Assembly (NCBI GenBank): GCA_029565595.1
Contig: JAKQNV010000115.1
Coordinates: 1 to 47,393 of the forward strand
DNA: 47,393 bases
From: Candidatus Cloacimonadota bacterium
GTDB lineage: Bacteria; Cloacimonadota; Cloacimonadia; Cloacimonadales; Cloacimonadaceae
Reading direction: 5' to 3'
Every line of letters starts with the position of its first letter. Position 1 is the first letter of the stretch. Below the pieces are notes generated by a model. That model did no database searches. It was not told the DNA's origin and was given only the letters and a program-made list of their open reading frames with translations. A program made the translations under genes and the position numbers. This document shows, piece by piece, positions 16,965-25,973 of the stretch.

Positions 16965-17887
16965 TCAACCGAATGCTGATGTGAATTGTAGTAATGCGTG
17001 ACCCTGACCTTTCTCCCCCCGTTGGCGAAATGCAGATTGTCGCTCAGGTGCAGCAGCATCCGCAGCCCCCTGCCGCTGCCTTCCAGATTCGTGTCCTTTT
17101 CCTCCGCGAGCCGCTGCAGCCAGCTTTCGTGGTCAAATCCGTCGCCGTCGTCCTCAACTGTCACGTGGATGCATTCCTCCGAATTGTTGATGTGCAATTC
17201 AAAGCGGATGCGGCGTGAAGCGATATGCGGTTGCTGCAGTTTGGCCGCGATCAGATCCCGCAGCTCGCCGGACTGGCTGTGCCTTTGCACGGACGTCAGG
17301 CCCAAAACGCCGTGGATAAAGGCGTTGTTGAGCATTTCATCGGCGCAGAGGATTATCGAGTTCATCTTGTCTTGCGGCAGGTTGATGTGCTTGTAAAAGA
17401 AGGGACCCATAACCGCCGTAATTGAATAACCGCCATATCTCAGCGGATTGATCACGCAGTTGAAATGGACGTCGTCCAGGTTGTTGAGCAGGTCATCTTT
17501 GCCGAAGAGACGGCCGTCCTTGTCCATGATAGACTGGACCGATTTGAGCAGCTGCTCCGCTTCCACGGGTTTGGTAATGAAATCCGACGCTCCCAGTTGG
17601 ATGGCTCGGATGTAGTAATCCCTTTCCTGATAACCGGTCATCAGGATCACATTCTTGGAAATGCCTTCATTGCGCATGGTTTCCAGGATGTCCAGGCCCG
17701 AGACTTCCGGCATCTCGATATCGCAGACCACAATGTCATAATTGTGTTTCCGGATCAGACGCAGGGCTTCATATCCGCTGGAAGCGCTGTCCACCGAGTA
17801 ATCCCTGGTCGAAAGATATGCTTTCAGGCTTTCCGCCACGGAATAGCTGTCGTCCACGATCAGGATGCGCGGTGGGTTGGAGTTCAT
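16961..17887 (-). CDS. Response regulator fused to RsbW-type anti-sigma/histidine-kinase-like ATPase
   Basis: A 308-residue two-domain protein. Residues 6-122 are a CheY-like receiver with acidic pair D12/D13, phospho-acceptor D56 (VVCDIEMP), T84 and K106. Residues from about 135 onward form a GHKL ATPase of the serine-kinase/anti-sigma type, with N-box CADEMLNNAFIHG (E184, N187), G1 EDDGDGF and G2 GSGRGLRML. Expected role: a phosphorelay signal changes the ATPase, which binds or phosphorylates a STAS partner. That partner is very likely the adjacent STAS protein, since the two genes overlap by four bases. No PP2C phosphatase or sigma factor gene is nearby. Confidence 0.88.
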   Translation of the reverse strand: MNSNPPRILIVDDSYSVAESLKAYLSTRDYSVDSASSGYEALRLIRKHNYDIVVCDIEMPEVSGLDILETMRNEGISKNVILMTGYQERDYYIRAIQLGASDFITKPVEAEQLLKSVQSIMDKDGRLFGKDDLLNNLDDVHFNCVINPLRYGGYSITAVMGPFFYKHINLPQDKMNSIILCADEMLNNAFIHGVLGLTSVQRHSQSGELRDLIAAKLQQPHIASRRIRFELHINNSEECIHVTVEDDGDGFDHESWLQRLAEEKDTNLEGSGRGLRMLLHLSDNLHFANGGRKVRVTHYYNSHQHSVE

Positions 17888-18192
17888 TCTAGATTCACAG
17901 GGAAAAGCTGGTTCAGCTTGAGCATCGCGAAAAGATCGTAAATGGTGGAGGAGCTGCGGACGACCTCGATGTCGCCGCCTTTACCGATAAAATCTTTGTA
18001 GAAGAGCAACAGTTTGCCGATGCCCACACTGCTGATGTTTTTGCACTGGAAAAGATCCAGGTCCAGCATCCGGGCGTCGGATTTCAGCACTTCGTCCAGT
18101 TTTTCCTGAAACAAATGAGCGTTGTCGCTATTGAGGAAGCCATCGATGGACATCAGTGCCCTGTCGCCTTCGTACTTCAGGTTGATATTCAT
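17884..18192 (-). CDS. STAS-domain anti-sigma factor antagonist
   Basis: A 102-residue single STAS domain (SpoIIAA/RsbV type). The frame is open further upstream to 18255. However, AAGGAG lies six bases before the ATG at 18192, giving the compact start MNINLKYEGD, so I choose that one. The conserved loop reads CKNISSVGIGKLL; S54 or S55 would be the phosphorylation site. The ordinary DSSG here is ISSVG, without the Asp. It should act as the switch partner of the downstream receiver/ATPase protein, with which it overlaps by four bases. It lies 63 bases after fusA. Confidence 0.85.
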   Translation of the reverse strand: MNINLKYEGDRALMSIDGFLNSDNAHLFQEKLDEVLKSDARMLDLDLFQCKNISSVGIGKLLLFYKDFIGKGGDIEVVRSSSTIYDLFAMLKLNQLFPVNLE

Positions 18193-18255
18193 ACCTAACT
18201 CCTTGTCTACGTCGCTATTGTCAATTTGAATCATACTCATGAAAGTGTCAAGCAA

Positions 18256-20367
18256 TTATTCCACATAACCGCGGATCCGCTTCAGGACCGCGCTCTGCAC
18301 CTGCGCCGGGGTGATCTCGTATTTCTTGAATTCCAGGGTGTAGATCGCCCGACCCTGGCTGAGCGAACGGATGCGGGTCGCGTAGCCGAACAGCTCGGAG
18401 AGGGGAACGTCCGCCACAATCTCCTGCTGGTATTCGTTGTGCCGGCGCAAAACGGAGATGTGGCCCCGTTTGGCGTTGATGTCCGCGATGATGTCGCCTA
18501 CAAAATCGTCCGGGCTCAGCACCGAAAGCAGCATAATGGGTTCCATGACCACCGGCGACGCCTCGCGCAAGCCTTTGCCGACCGCCATGGAGGTGGCGAT
18601 GCGGAAAGCCAGTTCGTTGGAATCGACCGGATTGAAGTTGCCGTCGATCAGTTCGATTTTGACCCGTTCCACGTTTCCGCTGATCAGGGGCCCATCGTTG
18701 AGCGCGTTTAGGGCCGCCTCTTCGATCGCTTTGTGGTATTCCGTGGGAATCTTGTCCGGGCTGATGTGGTTCGCGTAGAGGTTTTTCACCTCGCCTTCCG
18801 ATTGCTGCAAAGTCAGGGGCGAAAGGCGGAATTTGACGCAGGCGTAATTGCCCTTGCCATTGAGGTCGCGCACGAAGGTGTCCTCGCAATCGACAGACCG
18901 GGTGATCGTTTCCTTGTAGGTGACCTGCGGATTTCCGACATTGGCTCCGACGCCGAATTCGCGGCGCAGGCGGTCCACGATGATCTCCAGATGCAGCTCG
19001 CCCATGCCGGAAATGAGGGTCTGGCCGGTATCCTTGTCGATGCGGACCTGAAAAGTCGGATCCTCTTCCTCCAGCCTGGCCAGGGCATCGTTCAGGCTTT
19101 CCTGGTCGGCTTTGGTCTTGGGTTCGATGGCGATCGCGATCACGCTGTCCGGGAAATGCATCTTGCTTAAAAGTATGTCCAGGCTGCCGTCGGTGATAGT
19201 ATCGCCGGTGCTGAGGAACTTGCTGCCCACAAAGGCGCCGATGTCCCCGGCGTGAAGTTCGTTCAGGTCGTGCTTGCGGTTGCTCATCATCTGCAGGATA
19301 CGGGCGACACGCTCGCGCTTGCCGCTGTTTCCGATCAGGTAGGTGGAGCCTTTTTTCAGCGTTCCGGAATAGACGCGCACGTAGACCAGTTTGCCCACAT
19401 ATTTGTCCGTCTGGACTTTGAAGGCCATGCCCACGAACGGTCCTTTGGGATCGGGCGGCACGGAGATCTCGGCATGGGTTTGCGGATCGAAACCCTGGCA
19501 GGGCGGAACGTCCAGCGGCGAGGGCAGAAAATCGCGGATGGCATCGAGCAGCAGCTGGACGCCCTTGTTCTTCAGCGAGGATCCGCACAAAACAGGAACA
19601 AAATGCCCGCTGACGGTGCCTTTGCGGATGGCGCGGCGGAGTAAATCTTCGGGGATATCATGGCCTTCCAGGTAGGCCGCGAGAAGTTCGTCGTCGAATT
19701 CGGACACGCTTTCCAACAGGGCTTCACGCATCTCTTCGGCATGCTGCAAAAGGTCGGGCGGAATTTCTTCCAAATGGACATCCGAGCCCCAGGTGAGGGG
19801 ATCGAAGGTCCAGGCCTTCATGGTGATCAGGTCGACCACGCCGGAAAAGCCGTCCTCTCTGCCGATGGGGATGTTGATCGGTTTGGCCAGCGGGGTCAGA
19901 CGTTCCTGGATCATTTCGACCACCCGCTCAAAATCGGCTCCGGTGCGGTCGAGCTTGTTCACGTAAGCCAACCGCGGGACGTTGTAGCGGTCAGCCTGAT
20001 GCCAGACGGTTTCGGATTGCGGTTCGACGCCCGCCACTCCGCAAAAGACGCCCACCGCCCCGTCGAGGATGCGCAGGCTGCGTTCCACCTCGGCGGTGAA
20101 ATCCACATGGCCGGGAGTATCGATGATATTGATGTGCGCGTCTTTCCAAACGCAAGTTACCGTGGCGGAAGTGATGGTGATCCCGCGTTCCCGCTCCTGT
20201 TCCATCCAATCCGTAAATGTGTTTCCGTCATGGACTTCGCCCATCCTGTGCAAAAATCCCGTGTAAAACAGGATCCGCTCCGTGGTCGTGGTCTTGCCGG
20301 CATCGATATGGGCCATGATGCCGATGTTTCGAATCCTTCGTAGCGGACTGTCCGAGTCGCTGTTCAT
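18256..20367 (-). CDS. fusA: Translation elongation factor G
   Basis: A 703-residue ribosomal translocase GTPase. G1 [13 protein letters not shown]2 [11 protein letters not shown]3 DTPGHVDF and G4 NKLD are intact, followed by domain II, and domains III-V ending [10 protein letters not shown]-like ([22 protein letters not shown]). I place the start at ATG 20367, preceded by AGGA. An in-frame ATG at 20394 lacks a ribosome binding site and gives 712 residues. The gene stands outside the usual rpsL-rpsG-fusA-tuf cluster, so it could be a second EF-G paralogue. It heads the minus-strand run with the STAS and receiver/ATPase genes. Confidence 0.95.
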   Translation of the reverse strand: MNSDSDSPLRRIRNIGIMAHIDAGKTTTTERILFYTGFLHRMGEVHDGNTFTDWMEQERERGITITSATVTCVWKDAHINIIDTPGHVDFTAEVERSLRILDGAVGVFCGVAGVEPQSETVWHQADRYNVPRLAYVNKLDRTGADFERVVEMIQERLTPLAKPINIPIGREDGFSGVVDLITMKAWTFDPLTWGSDVHLEEIPPDLLQHAEEMREALLESVSEFDDELLAAYLEGHDIPEDLLRRAIRKGTVSGHFVPVLCGSSLKNKGVQLLLDAIRDFLPSPLDVPPCQGFDPQTHAEISVPPDPKGPFVGMAFKVQTDKYVGKLVYVRVYSGTLKKGSTYLIGNSGKRERVARILQMMSNRKHDLNELHAGDIGAFVGSKFLSTGDTITDGSLDILLSKMHFPDSVIAIAIEPKTKADQESLNDALARLEEEDPTFQVRIDKDTGQTLISGMGELHLEIIVDRLRREFGVGANVGNPQVTYKETITRSVDCEDTFVRDLNGKGNYACVKFRLSPLTLQQSEGEVKNLYANHISPDKIPTEYHKAIEEAALNALNDGPLISGNVERVKIELIDGNFNPVDSNELAFRIATSMAVGKGLREASPVVMEPIMLLSVLSPDDFVGDIIADINAKRGHISVLRRHNEYQQEIVADVPLSELFGYATRIRSLSQGRAIYTLEFKKYEITPAQVQSAVLKRIRGYVE

Positions 20368-20748
20368 AATGACTTTTCCTGCGCGTTCCTTCATCGCATT
20401 GATTTTGAGAAATCCATTTATTCAGCTCTCACAAGTTTGTCCACAAAAAACTTCGGCAGGCGCTCTCGGCAGACCGTTTGCAGTCAGGATGCGCTGCCCA
20501 TAATATTATCGTTGTGCAGTTCCTCCCCGGAGTCCGACCATTCGGCCGCGTGCATGCTTCTGCCTGAGTTCGCGCCAGTTGGGCGGGTACTTAGCGCGAA
20601 GCGGACAGGAAGCCAAAAGCCTGCGTTTCGGGGTGGATAGGCGATCTTGAGGCTGGCTGGTCAGGCTGCCCCAGGAAAGGCCAGGCAGAGAAAATCATTG
20701 ACAAACTGCTTTGGACGGCGAATGTTAACTCACAATAAAGGAAAGCAA
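20368..20748. other. Divergent intergenic region between fusA and the DUF5683-like gene
   Basis: About 380 bp upstream of two divergent genes. It holds a good plus-strand promoter (separate entry) just before the rightward gene. No clear promoter for fusA, RNA gene or small coding region is evident. A single DnaA-box-like TTGTCCACA is at 20437-20445. Confidence 0.45.
20698..20726 (+). promoter_or_regulatory. Sigma70-type promoter of the DUF5683-like gene
   Basis: A perfect -35 TTGACA (20698-20703), a 17-base spacer and AATGTT (20721-20726) as -10. Transcription would begin near 20733, four bases before the AAAGGAAA ribosome binding site at 20737-20744. This supports the TTG start at 20749 and argues against the ATG at 20722, which would lie inside the -10. 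Confidence 0.5.
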
Positions 20749-21198
20749 TTGAAGAGATTTATTCTGCTGATCCTGGTTTTGGCGTTTTTAACCGGATTAG
20801 CCGCCCAGGAAAAACGCGATCCGACCCGCGCCGCGCTCTACTCGCTCGTCCTGCCCGGCGGTGGCCAGATCTACAACCACGCCTATCTGAAAGCCGGCCT
20901 CGTCATCGGCGTGCAGGGCTTTTTGATCGGCTCAGCCATCTTCCACGACGGCAAACGTGACGATTTCGCCGCCCTGGCGCACAATACCCAGGACAGCTAC
21001 CAGCAGCAGCTGTATCTCAGCCAAAGCCGCGATTACAAGGACAAACTCAACAACGACATCTGGTGGATCGGCATCACGGCCGCGCTGTCGGTCTTCGACG
21101 CCTATGTGGACGCGCACCTCTCCGATTTCGACAGCCAGAAGGAAAAGATCAGGCTGCGCTTTTCGGATGCCGGCGTGCGGCTGCAATACGATTTTTAG
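20749..21198 (+). CDS. DUF5683-like small envelope protein
   Basis: A 149-residue protein starting at a TTG preceded by AAAGGAAA. Residues 1-19 (MKRFILLILVLAFLTGLAA with the TTG read as Met) form a signal peptide. The mature part opens RDPTRAALYSLVLPGGGQIYN, where the SxxLPGxGQxYN block is the hallmark of DUF5683-like membrane proteins of Bacteroidota and relatives. Hydrophobic segments at about 43-60 and 95-112 suggest membrane insertion. Function is unknown. The next gene starts nine bases after its stop, so both are probably one operon. Confidence 0.65.
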   Translation: MKRFILLILVLAFLTGLAAQEKRDPTRAALYSLVLPGGGQIYNHAYLKAGLVIGVQGFLIGSAIFHDGKRDDFAALAHNTQDSYQQQLYLSQSRDYKDKLNNDIWWIGITAALSVFDAYVDAHLSDFDSQKEKIRLRFSDAGVRLQYDF

Positions 21199-21206
21199 GA
21201 AGCCCT

Positions 21207-21989
21207 GTGAAGCGCTGTCTGGCCCTGCTTATCCTTTTTTCTGCCCTTTTTCCTCTGCTGGCCGAGGATTTCGATTCCGAACTCTTTGCCCTGCAAATTA
21301 TGGACCAGGTCAACCAGATCCGCACGGAATACGATCTTGCGCCGCTGCTGCCCCAATCCGACCTGAAGGACCTGGCAACAATGCACTCCCGAAACATGGC
21401 TGAAGGCGATTTCTTTTCCCATGAAGACCGGGAAGGGCTGGAAGCGGACGCCCGCCTCCAAAAATACAAGCCCCAACTGCTGAACGCCGGGATCGGCGAA
21501 AACCTCTATCTGTTGGAGCGTGGCGACCACAAATTCGAGGCGGCGCACATCGTCAAAGGCTGGATGGCCTCGGACGCCCATCGCGTGAACATCCTGGAAT
21601 CCGATTTCACCCACACGGGCGTGGGCGTTTTCCTCAGCGGAGACAAACTTTACACGACGCAACTCTTTGCCATCCCCCTGGCCAGGATTATCACCCCGCT
21701 GCCCGCTGAATTCTCTACAAAACAGATTTACGACATCGAGTTCGAATACCTTTCACTCCAGTCCAAGGATAATTTCAACTGCCTGCTCTCCACTCCGGAT
21801 TCCTCCACGCAGGTCAAGGTCGACGTTTTCACCTACTATGAAGGGTTGATTCCCCTGGTTCCGGACTGGCGGGATGAAACCCATTTCCTGCTGCATCTGG
21901 CCTTGGACCAGGGCAAAGGGGATTACGGACTCGAACTCGGCTGGGGTGAGGAATATTTTACCGATATGTACCGTTTCAGGGCAGACTGA
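21207..21989 (+). CDS. Secreted CAP/SCP-like domain protein
   Basis: A 260-residue protein starting at GTG 21207 after AGGAAG. The signal peptide is residues 1-19 (MKRCLALLILFSALFPLLA). Residues about 28-155 are a CAP (CRISP/antigen 5/PR-1) domain: VNQIRTEYDLAPLLP, LATMHSRNMAEGDFFSHED, GIGENLYL and WMASDAHRVNILESDFTHTGVGV hold the conserved His/Glu cavity residues. The remaining C-terminal 100 residues are not assigned. Bacterial CAP proteins are extracellular and of mostly unknown function. The gene converges on xth with a 14-base overlap. Confidence 0.88.
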   Translation: MKRCLALLILFSALFPLLAEDFDSELFALQIMDQVNQIRTEYDLAPLLPQSDLKDLATMHSRNMAEGDFFSHEDREGLEADARLQKYKPQLLNAGIGENLYLLERGDHKFEAAHIVKGWMASDAHRVNILESDFTHTGVGVFLSGDKLYTTQLFAIPLARIITPLPAEFSTKQIYDIEFEYLSLQSKDNFNCLLSTPDSSTQVKVDVFTYYEGLIPLVPDWRDETHFLLHLALDQGKGDYGLELGWGEEYFTDMYRFRAD

Positions 21990-22749
21990 CCTTCAGCGTG
22001 ACCGGGCAATGGTCGGAGCCCATGATGTCATCGCGGATGTCGGCGTCCAGTACCTGGTTTTGGTGCTCTGAGTCCACAAAGAAATAGTCGATCCTCCAGC
22101 CGATGTTCTTGGGCCGGGCCATGGCGCGGTAACTCCACCACGAATATCTTTGCGGCTCGGGATGGAACCTCCGGAAGGTATCCACCCAGCCCAAACTGAC
22201 GATCTTATCCAGCCAGGCACGCTCGATGGGCAAAAAGCCGCTGGTCTTCTCGTTTTCCTTGGGCCGGGCGAGGTCAATCTCCTTGTGCGCGGTGTTGTAA
22301 TCCCCTGTCACGAGCACCATTTTGCCGCTCCGGCGCTCTTGCTGCATCACCTCCAGACAGCGGTCGTAAAAGCGCAGTTTGTAATCCAGGCGTTCGTCGT
22401 TCATCTGGCCGTTGGGAAAATAGATGTTGTAGATGATGAGGCCGGGATATTCGCAGCGGACGATACGCCCCTCCGAATCGAACTCCGGATTGCCGAAGCC
22501 GCAGCCGACCTCCTGCGGTTCGATCCGCGTCAGGACCGCCGTTCCCGAATAGCCCTTGCGCTCCGCGTGGGACCAATAAAAACTGTAATCAGCCAGGTCA
22601 TCCAGTTCCGGCGGGACCTGGTGGCCCTGCAGTTTGATCTCCTGCAAGCCCAGCCAGTCCGGTTTTTCGCGCTGGACGGTGGCGATGAAATCCTTGTTCA
22701 GAACGGCACGCAGGCCATTCACGTTCCAGGACCAGAGATTTAGTTCCAA
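21976..22749 (-). CDS. xth: Exodeoxyribonuclease III
   Basis: A 257-residue AP endonuclease/3'-5' exonuclease of base-excision repair. The active site is complete: WNVNGLRA (N9, N11), LQEIKL (E37), TGDYNTAHKEIDL, and the terminal GSDHCPV. The frame is open to 22848, but GGGGAGG at 22763-22757 is placed seven bases before a TTG at 22749. Starting there gives MELNLWSWNVNG, which matches the compact N-terminus of the family. It is transcribed away from rpmH. Confidence 0.93.
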   Translation of the reverse strand: MELNLWSWNVNGLRAVLNKDFIATVQREKPDWLGLQEIKLQGHQVPPELDDLADYSFYWSHAERKGYSGTAVLTRIEPQEVGCGFGNPEFDSEGRIVRCEYPGLIIYNIYFPNGQMNDERLDYKLRFYDRCLEVMQQERRSGKMVLVTGDYNTAHKEIDLARPKENEKTSGFLPIERAWLDKIVSLGWVDTFRRFHPEPQRYSWWSYRAMARPKNIGWRIDYFFVDSEHQNQVLDADIRDDIMGSDHCPVTLKVSLP

Positions 22750-22864
22750 AATCCATCCTCCCCTGCCGGGAATTTCTTTATTAAAGTGGATTAGTTTGAC
22801 TTGTGTGGCTGAGGGAAAATTGTCAAGCGGAAAGGGCGGATAAGCCAACCCGGATTTTTAGCTC

Positions 22865-22893
22865 TTGACATATATGGCCGGCCGTAATTTATG
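22865..22893 (+). promoter_or_regulatory. Candidate promoter of the rpmH-rnpA-yidD-yidC cluster
   Basis: A perfect TTGACA at 22865-22870 is followed after 17 bases by TTTATG (22888-22893); an alternative TAATTT begins at 22885. It lies 40-70 bases before the rpmH start, in the short gap after the divergent xth gene. Confidence 0.4.
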
Positions 22894-22935
22894 GATTTTC
22901 ATATCAAATTGCTTATCACTCAAGGAGTTAGATAA

Positions 22936-23070
22936 ATGAAACGCACTTACCAGCCCTCCAACCGTTCGCGGAAAAACACCCACGGTTTCCGCAGCCGCAT
23001 GGCCACGCACAACGGACGCAAAGTCCTGGCCCGCCGCCGCGCCAAAGGGAGAAAGACCCTCAGCGTATGA
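22936..23070 (+). CDS. rpmH: 50S ribosomal protein L34
   Basis: A 44-residue basic protein beginning [18 protein letters not shown], with [20 protein letters not shown] following, which is unmistakable L34. AAGGAG at 22922-22927 precedes the ATG. It opens the conserved rpmH-rnpA-yidD-yidC-khpB cluster and is separated from rnpA by three bases. Confidence 0.98.
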   Translation: MKRTYQPSNRSRKNTHGFRSRMATHNGRKVLARRRAKGRKTLSV

Positions 23071-23073
23071 CCC

Positions 23074-23400
23074 ATGCTTCGCCTGATAACGAAGCACAAG
23101 GAATACGGGGAATTCAAATCGCCGGAGTTCGCGCTCCGGTCTTCCCATTTCTATGCAGCGGTCCTTTCCTCACCCTCTGAATTTGCCATTGGCCTCACTA
23201 TCAGCAGAAAGACCGGCAAGGCGCATCTGCGCAACCTGCTCAAACGGCGCGTCAAAGCCTGGCTGCGCCTGCAGCGGGACGTTTTGCCCTCCGGCTTCAA
23301 ACTCAACCTCGTCGCCAGATCCGGCGCCGGGGAACTCACTTGGCAGGACCTGTGCCAGGAACTGACAGACCTGACCGGCCAGTTGCGGGCAAGATCCTGA
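23074..23400 (+). CDS. rnpA: Ribonuclease P protein component
   Basis: A 108-residue protein that assists the RNase P RNA in tRNA 5'-end maturation. The RNR signature appears as GKAHLRNLLKRRVKAWLR, where the usual RNRxKR is RNLLKR. The N-terminal part is divergent, but position immediately after rpmH and before yidD settles the call. Confidence 0.9.
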   Translation: MLRLITKHKEYGEFKSPEFALRSSHFYAAVLSSPSEFAIGLTISRKTGKAHLRNLLKRRVKAWLRLQRDVLPSGFKLNLVARSGAGELTWQDLCQELTDLTGQLRARS

Positions 23401-23627
23401 GCTGCCTGCTCCGGCTGCCCAACCACCTTTTCATCCTGCTGATCGTCGGGTATCGGAAACTCTTTTCGCCCTGGCTGCCGCGCGTGTGCCGCTTTGAGCC
23501 CAGCTGCAGCCTCTACGGCCTGGAGGCCTTCCGTAAATACAACTTTTTTAAGGCGCTGGGCCTGACCGCTTGGCGCGTCTTGCGTTGCAACCCTTTCTGC
23601 AAGGGCGGCTACGACCCGCTTCCTTAA
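23340..23627 (+). CDS. yidD: Membrane protein insertion efficiency factor YidD
   Basis: The conserved core is complete: LLIVGYRKLFSPWLPRVCRFEPSCSLYGLEAF and RVLRCNPFCKGGYDPLP, with the three Cys of the family. The start is uncertain. A TTG at 23340 and a GTG at 23352 lie inside rnpA. The family's usual start would fall near 23394-23397, where only ATC or CTG is present, so a GTG/TTG start overlapping rnpA by about 50-60 bases is likeliest. It acts at the cytoplasmic membrane with YidC, encoded ten bases downstream. Confidence 0.88.
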   Translation: MAGPVPGTDRPDRPVAGKILSCLLRLPNHLFILLIVGYRKLFSPWLPRVCRFEPSCSLYGLEAFRKYNFFKALGLTAWRVLRCNPFCKGGYDPLP

Positions 23628-23636
23628 GGAGTGACA

Positions 23637-25274
23637 GTGGATAAACGCACACTTTTGGCCATGTTCATCGTCATCGTGATCTTCATGGTCCTGCAAACCT
23701 ACGTTCTCAAGCCCAAAACCCCGCCCGCCAACCAAGCCCAGGCCCAAGAAAGCGTCAAGCGGGACACCCTGATCCAGCCGCAAGCCGGAACCGCCGTCAC
23801 CGCCCCGGCCGCCGTCAGCCAGGGCCGCTACAGCGGAGCGGACAGCACCCAAACAGTCACGCTGGCCAATGCTGTGATCACAGTTAAATTTTCCACTCTG
23901 GGCGCCCAGATCAATTCCCTGGAACTGAAAAAGTACCAGACCGGGAACAACCATCAGTTGGTCGATCTCGTCCCGGCCGGAAAAAGCCTCGCCGGAATCA
24001 CGCTGCTTGGCCCCAACGCCGGACCCGACCTGAAAACGCTGAACTGGCACCACAGCCAGCCGGCTCCGGACAGTTTGGTCTTCTGGCTCGGCCCGGTAAG
24101 CAAGCCGCTGGTCAAAAAGGCCTTCGCCCTGGATGACAAATACGGCCTGCAGATGTACGTGACCGTGCAGGACAGCCTGCCCGTCAACGGGATCGAATAC
24201 GATTTCTCCGCCGGGATCGCGGACAGCGAAAAGATCAAGCCCAAGACCAAGAACACGGACTACAAGCTGCTGCTCTTCGCCTCCAACGACCTTGCGAAGA
24301 TCACCCTCGGCAAAGTGGCCAAGGACAAGCCTTCCGGCGCCCTCAACTCGTTCAAGTGGGCCGCCCTGCGCTCCAAGTATTTTGCCATCGCCATCAGCGA
24401 GACCGGAAACCAACTGATCCGCAATTACAAGGCCCAGCCCAATCCCGAGACCGGCAATCCCTCCATCGTGCTCGATTCCTACGACCGCAACCCCTCCTCC
24501 GTCTGGGAGCAGAGCTTCCTGCTTTACACCGGGCCGGCGGATTACGATCTCTTGAAAAGTTACGCCGGGACGCGGCTGGAACTCGTTCCGGAGCGCGGTC
24601 CGGGCTGGCTGCGCTGGCTTTCCAACGCGATCGCCTGGCTACTCAAATTCCTGCACAGCTTCATTCCCAACTACGGCGTCGTGATCATCATCTTCTCCAT
24701 CATCCTCAAGCTCATCCTTCATCCGCTCACGCAGAAGAGTATGAACGCCAACCTGAAGATGCAGAAGATCCAACCCCAGGTCCAGGCCATCCAGGCCAAA
24801 TACAAAAGCGATCCCCAGACCCTGCAGGCGGAGCTTTCCAAACTCTACAAGGAAGCCGGCGCCAGCCCCTTCTCCGGCTGTTTCCCGCTTTTGCTGCAGA
24901 TGCCGATCTTCATCGCCCTCTACAACGTCCTGCGCTACACGATGGATATGCGCAATGCGAAGTTCTTCGGCTGGCTCAAGGATCTCTCCGAGCCCGACCC
25001 GCTCTACATTTTGCCGATTCTGATGGCCGCCTTCATGATCCTGCAAAGCCTGATGACCCGCCCTTCGCAGGAAGCGCTGGACAAGATGGATGAAAAGCAA
25101 AAGGCCATGCAGCAAAGCACGAAAATGATGACCTGGGTCATGCCCATCATGATGTTCTTCATCTTTATGGGCTTGCCTTCTGGGCTCGTTCTCTATTACG
25201 CCGTATTCAACATTCTCAGCGTGGTGCACCAGTACTACCTGCAAAAACATCTTAAACAAAAGGAAACCGCATGA
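23637..25274 (+). CDS. yidC: Membrane protein insertase YidC
   Basis: A 545-residue insertase of the Oxa1/Alb3 family. A first TM at about residues 6-23 is followed by a large periplasmic beta domain (Gram-negative type). The conserved C-terminal core starts near LHSFIPNYGVVIIIFSIILKLILHPLTQKS and includes SPFSGCFPLLLQMPIFIALYNVL. A GTG at 23631 is in frame, but AAGGAG at 23626-23631 places the GTG at 23637 at proper distance, giving MDKRTLLAMF. The stop overlaps khpB by four bases. Confidence 0.96.
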   Translation: MDKRTLLAMFIVIVIFMVLQTYVLKPKTPPANQAQAQESVKRDTLIQPQAGTAVTAPAAVSQGRYSGADSTQTVTLANAVITVKFSTLGAQINSLELKKYQTGNNHQLVDLVPAGKSLAGITLLGPNAGPDLKTLNWHHSQPAPDSLVFWLGPVSKPLVKKAFALDDKYGLQMYVTVQDSLPVNGIEYDFSAGIADSEKIKPKTKNTDYKLLLFASNDLAKITLGKVAKDKPSGALNSFKWAALRSKYFAIAISETGNQLIRNYKAQPNPETGNPSIVLDSYDRNPSSVWEQSFLLYTGPADYDLLKSYAGTRLELVPERGPGWLRWLSNAIAWLLKFLHSFIPNYGVVIIIFSIILKLILHPLTQKSMNANLKMQKIQPQVQAIQAKYKSDPQTLQAELSKLYKEAGASPFSGCFPLLLQMPIFIALYNVLRYTMDMRNAKFFGWLKDLSEPDPLYILPILMAAFMILQSLMTRPSQEALDKMDEKQKAMQQSTKMMTWVMPIMMFFIFMGLPSGLVLYYAVFNILSVVHQYYLQKHLKQKETA

Positions 25275-25972
25275 ACACTATCGAAAAGACCGGACCCAGC
25301 GTCGAATCCCTCATCCGCGAATTCTGCTCCGAACACAAGATCAAAGACTGGGAACTCAAATACACGGTCGTGAAAAAACCTTCCTCTGGCTTTTTGGGTC
25401 TCTTTGGCAGCAAGACCGCCGTCGTCCGCTTCGACCTCCCCGAACTCGCCGACCGGGCGTCACTCTTCCTGAGCCGCCTGCTGCAAAAAATGGGCGTCGC
25501 CTATGACAAAATCGAGGCCAAAACCGAGGGCAAATCGGTCTATCTGGACATCAAGGGCAGCAAGGACACCGGCTTTCTGATCGGCAAAAACGGCTCCATG
25601 CTGGAGACCCTGCAATTTTTCGTCAACCGCATCTATGAAGGGGAAAAAGGCCTGGAACGCATCTACCTGGATGCCGATGGCTACCGCGAACGCCGCGAAG
25701 CCCAGTTCCTCCGCCAGTTTTTGCCTATCATCAAGAAAGTCCGCGAACAGGGCAAGCCCCTCACCCTCGAGCCCATGAACGCCGGCGACAGGCGCATCAT
25801 CCATCGCCACATCGAACGCGACCGCGGCTTGCGCACCCTCACCATCGGCGAAGGCGAAAAGAAGCGCATCGTGATCTTCTCCGCCAAGCAGAGCGAATCC
25901 GAAGTTCTCAGCCAGACCCGTAAACAGGCCCCCAAACGCCCGCCCCGCAAGGCCGAAGACCGTAAAAACTAA
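25271..25972 (+). CDS. khpB: KhpB/Jag RNA-binding protein
   Basis: A 233-residue protein with the Jag architecture. The N-terminal Jag domain (about 1-55, with KKPSSGFLGLFGSKTAVVRF) is followed by a KH domain (about 85-150, including GFLIGKNGSMLETLQFFVNRI) and R3H (about 155-215, ending NAGDRRIIHRHIERDRGLRTLTIGEG). The tail is basic. It binds RNA as a partner of KhpA and affects cell division and envelope functions in other bacteria. It overlaps yidC by four bases; mnmE, its frequent next neighbour, lies elsewhere in this window. Confidence 0.95.
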   Translation: MNTIEKTGPSVESLIREFCSEHKIKDWELKYTVVKKPSSGFLGLFGSKTAVVRFDLPELADRASLFLSRLLQKMGVAYDKIEAKTEGKSVYLDIKGSKDTGFLIGKNGSMLETLQFFVNRIYEGEKGLERIYLDADGYRERREAQFLRQFLPIIKKVREQGKPLTLEPMNAGDRRIIHRHIERDRGLRTLTIGEGEKKRIVIFSAKQSESEVLSQTRKQAPKRPPRKAEDRKN

Positions 25973-25973
25973 T

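Noticed and set aside
20437-20445. A DnaA-box-like TTGTCCACA near the rpmH cluster, suggesting oriC
   Set aside because: Only one imperfect box, no dnaA or dnaN nearby, and it lies 2.5 kb from rpmH behind unrelated genes.
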